Assembly: GCA_002366835.1 (NCBI GenBank) | Contig: DFBZ01000137.1 | Coordinates: 1 to 6,336 of the forward strand | Origin: Gammaproteobacteria bacterium UBA3067 | GTDB lineage: Bacteria; Pseudomonadota; Gammaproteobacteria; Pseudomonadales; UBA3067 | DNA: 6,336 nt | Direction of reading: 5' to 3' | Shown here: positions 1-4,489 of the stretch, in pieces | Position numbering within the stretch: position 1 is the first letter of the stretch | How the letters are laid out: every line of letters begins with the position of its first letter | Notes under the pieces: model-generated | Databases searched by the model: none | What the model saw: the letters and a program-made list of their open reading frames with translations, nothing else | Told to the model about the DNA's origin: nothing | Position numbers and translations under genes: made by a program

Positions 1-483
1 AAACAAATCTTTAAATGTAAAAAATCAAAGTCAGAAATGGGCGATTGGATTCGTCACAACCTTGAGCTTGTGCATATGTCTCATGCCCTGGATAAACGTC
101 CGGCAGAAATTTCGGGCGGCATGAAACAGCGGGTGGGTATCGCACGCGCCCTCGCAATGCAGCCGAAAGTTCTACTAATGGATGAGCCTTTTGGCGCTTT
201 GGATGCCCTTACCCGTGCGCACCTTCAAGATTCGTTGATGGAAATACAGGCAGACCTCAACAATACCGTCATCATGATCACCCACGATGTGGATGAAGCA
301 GTATTATTATCAGATCGTATCGTGATGATGACTAACGGGCCAGAAGCCACGGTGGGGGAAGTATTAAAAGTGGGGCTAGAGCGCCCTCGTAACCGGGTTG
401 AACTTGCTGATAACAAAGAGTACAACCACTATCGCCACGAGGTGCTTTCTTACTTATACGAGAAACAGAGAAAAACCAATTAA
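1..483 (+). CDS. nrtD: ABC transporter ATP-binding protein, nitrate/nitrite/cyanate type (NrtD-like), 5' end outside the window
   Basis: This ATPase subunit would power uptake of nitrate, nitrite or cyanate through an inner-membrane ABC importer, working with a permease and a periplasmic binding protein. The frame is open from base 1, so the gene begins before the window. The ATG at 37 is internal, because residues before it (IFKCKKSKSE) still fit the family and Walker A is absent. In the visible 160 residues I see the ABC signature (ISGGMKQR, about 37-44), Walker B (VLLMDEP, 57-63), the D-loop (GALD, 65-68) and the H-loop histidine (ITHD, H95). The C-terminal stretch MTNGP...GEVL...RPRNR, ending YLYEKQR, is typical of NrtC/NrtD-type ATPases rather than generic taurine or sulfonate ATPases. 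It is probably the last gene of its operon, since a terminator follows 29 bases downstream. The family call is firm; the exact substrate and symbol are inferred by resemblance from memory. Confidence 0.88.
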   Translation, partial: KQIFKCKKSKSEMGDWIRHNLELVHMSHALDKRPAEISGGMKQRVGIARALAMQPKVLLMDEPFGALDALTRAHLQDSLMEIQADLNNTVIMITHDVDEAVLLSDRIVMMTNGPEATVGEVLKVGLERPRNRVELADNKEYNHYRHEVLSYLYEKQRKTN

Positions 484-511
484 TCTACCAGCTACTCTCC
501 TCTCCTCCTTA

Positions 512-537
512 AAGCCGCTTCATGCGGCTTCTTTTTT
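512..537 (+). terminator. Rho-independent terminator of the ABC transporter gene
   Basis: A 7-bp perfect stem (AAGCCGC at 512-518 with GCGGCTT at 524-530) encloses a 5-base loop and is followed by a C and six Ts (532-537). It lies 29 bases after the ABC ATPase stop and 17 bases before the convergent desaturase stop. Read on the minus strand the stem is followed by only three Ts, so it mainly serves the plus-strand gene. Confidence 0.88.
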
Positions 538-554
538 GTAAGGAGTGCAAGCAT

Positions 555-1391
555 TCAGCTGTACACGGAAGAAGGGGTACACTCTTCAACCCGTTTATTT
601 TCTTTCCAGAAATAGTTATTCAGGATCAATTCTGGCGGAATCTTATCTTTGATTTCCTCATGTTTTGCAGGAAGTAAGGTCCAGTGAAGTTCCGGCCACA
701 TGTGGTGGGCGGTGTGATAGCCAAGATTCCAGGTGAAGATATTAAACAGCCAATGCATATTGTTGCGTGATGCACTGAGCTCATCTTCCACAGAAAGCCC
801 TGAGTGATGCGGGTAGGTGGCATCAAGAAGGTTAAGAATCATCAGCAGCATGGGTACAACAAAAAAGATAATGGCATTAACAGGGTTATACACTATCAAC
901 GCCGCTAAGATGGCATTGCTGATAACAAACATAAGCCAAAATTTGCGCTGTAGATCTGGAAAGTGCTTGGCGATTTTTATGACTTCCGGGTACATCGCCA
1001 GGGAGTTTTTCCACATATATTCCCATCGCCCCATTGCCGAACCATCCGAAGGGCGCTTCCACGGAGAAGGGTCATTCTCCTGTTCAAGATAATGCCGATG
1101 GTGGCCTATAACGTGGTGAAGAATCCACGCGAAAGGGCTCACTCCTGATTGCAGGTAAAGGGGGACTTCATAAATTCGGTTTAGCAGCGGGGATTTGAAG
1201 GTTTCACAATGGCAATGGTTGTGGCTGACGGCGATGGACATTGAGCCCAGGGTTAAGAACAAAATCGCCAGCGGGATGGCCAGCCATAAGGACTCAACCA
1301 AAAAATAAGCAGCGAGCTGAATGAGAAAAAAACCGAGCATAATAGCCGTCGGCAAGCGATCGGCCGGGTGATGAAACAAACTTTTGAACAT
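555..1391 (-). CDS. Fatty acid desaturase family membrane protein (di-iron, three histidine boxes)
   Basis: This is an integral membrane di-iron oxygenase of the fatty acid desaturase/hydroxylase superfamily, 278 residues. Enzymes of this fold use O2 and an electron donor to desaturate or hydroxylate acyl or other lipid chains. All three histidine clusters are present: HNHCH (H57-H61), HHVIGHH followed by RH (H92-H100), and HTAHH (H226-H230). YPHHSG (H195-H196) and an HW at H213 may add ligands. Hydrophobic segments at about 15-56 (two helices) and 150-190 (two helices) bracket the second box, as expected for this fold. The length is short but normal for small bacterial members. The ATG at 1391 gives a natural MFKSLFHHP start, but the Shine-Dalgarno is weak (a GAG about 10 bases upstream). 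The gene converges on the ABC gene; the acyl-CoA synthetase lies upstream on the same strand beyond a terminator. The substrate cannot be told from sequence; lipid, alkane or carotenoid are all possible. Confidence 0.88.
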   Translation of the reverse strand: MFKSLFHHPADRLPTAIMLGFFLIQLAAYFLVESLWLAIPLAILFLTLGSMSIAVSHNHCHCETFKSPLLNRIYEVPLYLQSGVSPFAWILHHVIGHHRHYLEQENDPSPWKRPSDGSAMGRWEYMWKNSLAMYPEVIKIAKHFPDLQRKFWLMFVISNAILAALIVYNPVNAIIFFVVPMLLMILNLLDATYPHHSGLSVEDELSASRNNMHWLFNIFTWNLGYHTAHHMWPELHWTLLPAKHEEIKDKIPPELILNNYFWKENKRVEECTPSSVYS

Positions 1392-1702
1392 AACAACATC
1401 TCATAGGGGTTGAATGTCTTGCGGCGGGTTAATCAACTACAGAAATATCCAGGAAGTGATCAAGCGTAACAGTTCAAACAACGTAATGTTTTCAGGTAGA
1501 CTTTCGGGTTGTGGATTCTACGCCGCTTGGCTTTATGCAGCAAGATCAAGGTTCTTGGCTGTAAAAGGCCACTAAACCCCGTAAGCATTGATCTAAGAAA
1601 TCACAAACCAGAATTTAAAGCGTAAGACAAACTACAGAAAATCGCCAAAAAAAAGGGCCGCGTTTTATGCGGCCCTTTTCACAAACATAAAGATGCTAGT
1701 AC
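1392..1702. other. Intergenic gap between desaturase and acyl-CoA synthetase; no gene seen
   Basis: This 311-base stretch should hold the promoter and leader of the desaturase, but I find no convincing -35/-10 pair. Its only clear element is the terminator at 1651-1679, listed separately. A weak bulged hairpin lies at about 1539-1560 (AGCAAGA pairing with TCTTGGCT) without a T-tract. I see no coding frame with a credible start and ribosome binding site. Confidence 0.6.
1647..1679 (-). terminator. Strong intrinsic terminator after the acyl-CoA synthetase gene (bidirectional form)
   Basis: An 11-bp perfect stem (AAAAGGGCCGC at 1651-1661 with GCGGCCCTTTT at 1669-1679) has a 7-base loop. Read on the minus strand, the GC-rich stem is followed by eight Ts (complement of the A run at 1647-1654), an excellent terminator for the synthetase, which stops 23 bases before it. 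On the plus strand it also ends in four Ts, but no plus-strand gene precedes it. It argues against simple cotranscription of the synthetase and desaturase. Confidence 0.92.
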
Positions 1703-3484
1703 CTATCCGAAAGACTCAACACCCTCCCAGAAGCGTGCTTCCAGGTCTTTTTTGGGTAATTTTCCAGCAAGGTTCCGCGGTAAATCGCCAAACTCAATCA
1801 AACGTGGCAACTTGAAGCCGTAGAGCCTTTTTTCTTTACAGAATTCAAGGATCTCTTCGTCTGTAGCGCTCTCCCCTTCTTTCAATTGCACAACCGCAAA
1901 GGGTACCTCACCCAGATCCTTATCTGGCCCTCTTACCACAGCAACATCCGCTACTTTGGGGTACTGTTTAATCACGTTCTCTATTTCATTGGGGAAGAGG
2001 TTTACACCACCACAGATAATCATCTCCTTCACTCTGGAGGTAAGGTAAAGGTACTCATCCTTATCCAGATAACCAATTAAACCATCGTCGTACCAAAGCT
2101 GGCCTTCAACCTCGAGGAAATTCTTGCGCATTTCTTCTTCTGAAACGCCCGCGTATTCCAATCCGTAAACGGTCGGGGTACGCATGATCACTTTACCTTC
2201 CTTGCCAGTTTCCGCCCACTGTTCTGTGTCAGCATCCCAAATGCGGCAGTCACAACCACGCACTTTGCCCACACTTTTGTAACGCTCGGGATTTTCCTTA
2301 TAGTCCGCTGGCTCCAGAATCGTTACCAGGCCTGTTTCAGAGGCAGCATAGTACTCGTGGAAAACATCCTTTGGTGCACCCTGACGCTTGAACAAGGCGT
2401 TAATTTCCTGCTTCACGTGAGGAGGGCAAGGCGCTGCAGCACAAATTATGGAGCGCATAGTGGAGAGGTTGTATTTACCCAATACATCTTCGGGTAACTT
2501 TAATATTCGTTCCAGCATGGTTGGGGCAACAAACACCCAACCGATGCGCTCATCTTGAATCATCTGAAGCATCGCTTCAGCGCTGAATTTACGCATGGGG
2601 ACAACCGTTCCACCGAGGAAAAAAGGCAGAACCCCAATTTGAACACCTGCATGATAAAGAGGGCCTGGGATTAGAGAACGCACATTATTTGTATAAGGGT
2701 CTTTAATATCGCCCAAACCGTAGTGATGAAACATGGTGAGCTGCTTCACACCAAACTTCTTCACGTCATCCTTTGATGCCCCTCTGCGCTGCGAGTCATC
2801 ATCGGAGGCAAGCCTCTCGCGGTTGATATGCATATATTTTGGGGTGCCGGTTGTGCCACCGCTATAGGGCCTAGCAGCCATATCGAGCTTACCGGGAGGT
2901 AAAATTGGCGAAGCCCGGCGAATGAGAGCCTCGTAATCAAGCATCCCCTCAGGAATGGTGTCACCAACGGCAATGACCTTTTCTACACTGGGAATTTGAT
3001 CAAGGATGGGAGTTATTTTATCCAGGAACTCACTATCAACCAATAGTGCTTTCGGCTGTGCCGCATTGATACATTGAGCCAGTTCATGGGGCTTCAAGTG
3101 CCAGTTAAGCATAGGCATCTGGATACCGGTAAGGGTGCAGGCAAGGTTAAGCTCAAACCAAACAGAGCCGTTGCAAAGTAGCTGGGCAATAGAGTCACCC
3201 TGCTTTAGCCCCAGTTTTTCCAAAGCATCTGCCAAACGAAGCGTACGGTCTTTAAACTGTGAAAACGTAATGCGATTATTGCCATCAATGATAGCTTCAC
3301 GATCACCAAGGGTATCCCAATAAGATACGAGAAAATTCCGACCAATCTCTTCTTTTTTGAAGCGACTACCGATCAATGCTTTTGTAAATGTTCTTACGCC
3401 ATTGACTAGACCTATTTGACGAATAGGTGCCATGGCGCCTTTGCGGGCAGCTTCATTCTGCCGTAGCTCCAGGAGTGCTGACAT
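1703..3484 (-). CDS. Acyl-CoA synthetase, AMP-forming (AMP-dependent synthetase/ligase family)
   Basis: This predicted cytosolic enzyme activates a carboxylic acid, probably a fatty or other lipophilic acid, to an acyl-adenylate and then to its CoA thioester. The 593-residue length is usual for the family. Visible motifs in order are the phosphate-binding loop SGGTTGTPK (208-216), a PLYHAG segment (275-280), the A5 motif EYYAASETG (377-385), the A8 hinge SRVKEMIICGGVNLFPNEIE (483-502), and the C-terminal catalytic lysine in NLAGKLPK (about K575). Two points are unusual: the loop ends PKY instead of the common PKG, and the A7 region reads WYDDGLIGY (464-472) where most members have TGD-L/I-G-Y. 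The ATG at 3484 is supported by an AAGGA site 8 bases upstream. It is followed by a strong terminator and appears monocistronic. Its place beside a desaturase suggests lipid metabolism, but the substrate is not deducible; an aryl or steroid side-chain acid is possible. Confidence 0.9.
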   Translation of the reverse strand: MSALLELRQNEAARKGAMAPIRQIGLVNGVRTFTKALIGSRFKKEEIGRNFLVSYWDTLGDREAIIDGNNRITFSQFKDRTLRLADALEKLGLKQGDSIAQLLCNGSVWFELNLACTLTGIQMPMLNWHLKPHELAQCINAAQPKALLVDSEFLDKITPILDQIPSVEKVIAVGDTIPEGMLDYEALIRRASPILPPGKLDMAARPYSGGTTGTPKYMHINRERLASDDDSQRRGASKDDVKKFGVKQLTMFHHYGLGDIKDPYTNNVRSLIPGPLYHAGVQIGVLPFFLGGTVVPMRKFSAEAMLQMIQDERIGWVFVAPTMLERILKLPEDVLGKYNLSTMRSIICAAAPCPPHVKQEINALFKRQGAPKDVFHEYYAASETGLVTILEPADYKENPERYKSVGKVRGCDCRIWDADTEQWAETGKEGKVIMRTPTVYGLEYAGVSEEEMRKNFLEVEGQLWYDDGLIGYLDKDEYLYLTSRVKEMIICGGVNLFPNEIENVIKQYPKVADVAVVRGPDKDLGEVPFAVVQLKEGESATDEEILEFCKEKRLYGFKLPRLIEFGDLPRNLAGKLPKKDLEARFWEGVESFG

Positions 3485-3492
3485 GGTATAAA

Positions 3493-3497
3493 TCCTT
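3493..3497 (-). promoter_or_regulatory. Ribosome binding site of the acyl-CoA synthetase
   Basis: AAGGA on the minus strand lies 8 bases before the ATG at 3484. This good Shine-Dalgarno match supports the chosen start. Confidence 0.75.
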
Positions 3498-3528
3498 TAT
3501 AGTTTTATTTTTTATTTTTATGTTATTT

Positions 3529-3534
3529 TTTATA
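3529..3534 (-). promoter_or_regulatory. Possible -10 element for the acyl-CoA synthetase
   Basis: TATAAA on the minus strand, preceded directly by TG, would give a short leader of about 40 bases. The region 17 bases upstream has no good -35 hexamer, and the surroundings are so AT-rich that a chance match is likely. The 3485-3669 interval must hold promoters for both divergent genes. Confidence 0.3.
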
Positions 3535-3653
3535 CAGTTACATGCAGCTTTTAAATGGCTTATCACCATATAAAAACAACCATTAAAAACACTGAAAAAA
3601 GATACTAAACACTATAAAGAAAGGAAGCAATTTTTTATACTTGGCAGCTTGAT

Positions 3654-3660
3654 AAGGGAG
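3654..3660 (+). promoter_or_regulatory. Ribosome binding site that fixes the metallopeptidase start at 3670
   Basis: AAGGGAG is followed by 9 bases and then the ATG at 3670. An in-frame TTG at 3649 lies upstream of this site and has no comparable Shine-Dalgarno, so the ATG is the better start. Confidence 0.75.
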
Positions 3661-3669
3661 TGTTGCTTT

Positions 3670-4341
3670 ATGGTATACAAAATAGTACGCAGCCAACGTA
3701 AAACTTTGGCTATACACGTACGCTACCCAAACGTTGAAGTAAGAGCCCCTTATACAATTTCAGAAAGACAACTCCATCATTTTGTTCAAAAAAAATCAGC
3801 TTGGATAGAATCCAAACTGCTTATTCAAAGCCACAAACATGGTGAACGTTACCAAATTTCTGAAAACAACATCATCCCATTCATGGGAAACACCAAACGC
3901 ATACTCTGCACAAAGGCCACAAAAAATAAAGTCACTGCCAACGAAGACTCCATCATTATTCAAGGCCCGAGCCTTGATTCGGCCAAACGCCGCTCATTAT
4001 TTGAGCACTGGTTAAAGGCCCAAGCACAAGATGAACTGACTACCCGGACACACGCCTTAACGCACCGGCTCGGCATCGAGAATCAACTCACAGACATTAA
4101 GTTTAGAAAAACTAAAAGCAAGTGGGGGCACTGTACATCTCAAGGCATCGTACAGTATAACTGGCTGATATTAATGGCCCCTAGGCATGTTATCGACTAC
4201 TTGGTTACTCACGAGGTCTGTCACCTCATTCATCTGAATCATTCGAAACAGTTTTGGCAGTTGGTGGGCGACATCCACCCTACTTACCACGAATCAAAAA
4301 AATGGCTAAAAGAGCAAGGGCATCGACTTTGGTTGTCATGA
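3670..4341 (+). CDS. YgjP-like (DUF45) zinc metallopeptidase
   Basis: This predicted cytosolic zinc-dependent metalloprotein of 223 residues resembles the YgjP/DUF45 family, related in fold to SprT/WLM-type gluzincin peptidases. Physiological substrates of the family are poorly known. The N-terminus IVRSQRKTLAIHVRY...VEVRAP (about 5-27) is the typical family opening. The hallmark K-x-KWGHC...G-x-x-x-x-N segment is at about 149-164. The zinc motif HEVCH has H181 and H185 as ligands and E182 as catalytic residue, with H191 in HLNHS as the likely third ligand, followed by FW as in homologues. No signal peptide or membrane segment is seen. I start it at the ATG at 3670 because of the preceding AAGGGAG; a TTG at 3649 would add seven residues (IRECCF-like) that do not look like the family. 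It is divergent from the synthetase and 88 bases ahead of the leader frame of the kinase. No terminator is seen between, so read-through into the kinase is possible. Confidence 0.9.
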   Translation: MVYKIVRSQRKTLAIHVRYPNVEVRAPYTISERQLHHFVQKKSAWIESKLLIQSHKHGERYQISENNIIPFMGNTKRILCTKATKNKVTANEDSIIIQGPSLDSAKRRSLFEHWLKAQAQDELTTRTHALTHRLGIENQLTDIKFRKTKSKWGHCTSQGIVQYNWLILMAPRHVIDYLVTHEVCHLIHLNHSKQFWQLVGDIHPTYHESKKWLKEQGHRLWLS

Positions 4342-4384
4342 GGTTCTTATAAAAAATCAGCATACTATTAAACCGCGCCTTGGT

Positions 4385-4390
4385 TATAAT
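4385..4390 (+). promoter_or_regulatory. Candidate -10 element for the kinase transcript
   Basis: A perfect TATAAT hexamer lies 39 bases before the leader-frame ATG at 4430 and 44 bases after the metallopeptidase stop. The hexamer 17 bases upstream (ATACTA) is a poor -35, so an activator or alternative context may be needed. An imperfect inverted repeat (ATTAAACC at 4367-4374 and GGTTATAAT at 4382-4390) overlaps it. Confidence 0.45.
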
Positions 4391-4429
4391 GCCTCGTCCA
4401 GTTAAAACAAATTTGCAGTAAGAACAATA

Positions 4430-4489
4430 ATGACTCATCAAATACCCCTCAGCAACGCCTCCACCCCTCTAGATGCTCGCTATAGATGA
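4430..4489 (+). CDS. Possible 19-codon leader peptide overlapping the kinase start
   Basis: This short frame encodes 19 residues (begins MTHQIPLSN, ends DARYR). Its TGA stop at 4487-4489 overlaps the kinase ATG at 4486 in an ATGA, the classic arrangement for translational coupling. Its Shine-Dalgarno is weak: the upstream GCAGTAAGAACAATA holds only short purine runs. It has no run of one amino acid that would suggest an attenuator, and no hydrophobic segment. It lies just downstream of the TATAAT at 4385, so it would be at the 5' end of a kinase transcript. It could also be a chance frame, or a remnant of a longer N-terminus split by a frameshift. I favour a coupling leader, because the kinase start lacks its own ribosome binding site. 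Confidence 0.35.
   Translation: MTHQIPLSNASTPLDARYR

Noticed and set aside
37..483. A complete 148-residue ABC protein starting at ATG 37
   Set aside because: The frame is open to base 1, the residues before ATG 37 continue the family sequence, and Walker A is missing. It is the C-terminal part of a longer gene.
817..1148. Plus-strand frames across the desaturase gene
   Set aside because: The minus-strand frame has all three histidine boxes and membrane helices; the opposite frames are overlapping shadows without motifs.
1461..1493. FabR/DesT-like (AGCGTAACAGTTCA) or PsrA-like (CAAAC...GTTTTC) operator upstream of the desaturase
   Set aside because: Only one half of a FabR-type site matches, and the PsrA-type halves are 8 bases apart rather than the shorter known spacing. 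The match is too weak to report as a site.
1539..1560. Hairpin in the 1392-1702 gap as a terminator or small RNA
   Set aside because: The stem is short with a bulge and has no following T-tract, and no promoter can be placed before it.
3649..4341. Metallopeptidase starting at TTG 3649
   Set aside because: The strong AAGGGAG site at 3654-3660 lies downstream of that codon and is well spaced from ATG 3670, where the typical family N-terminus begins.
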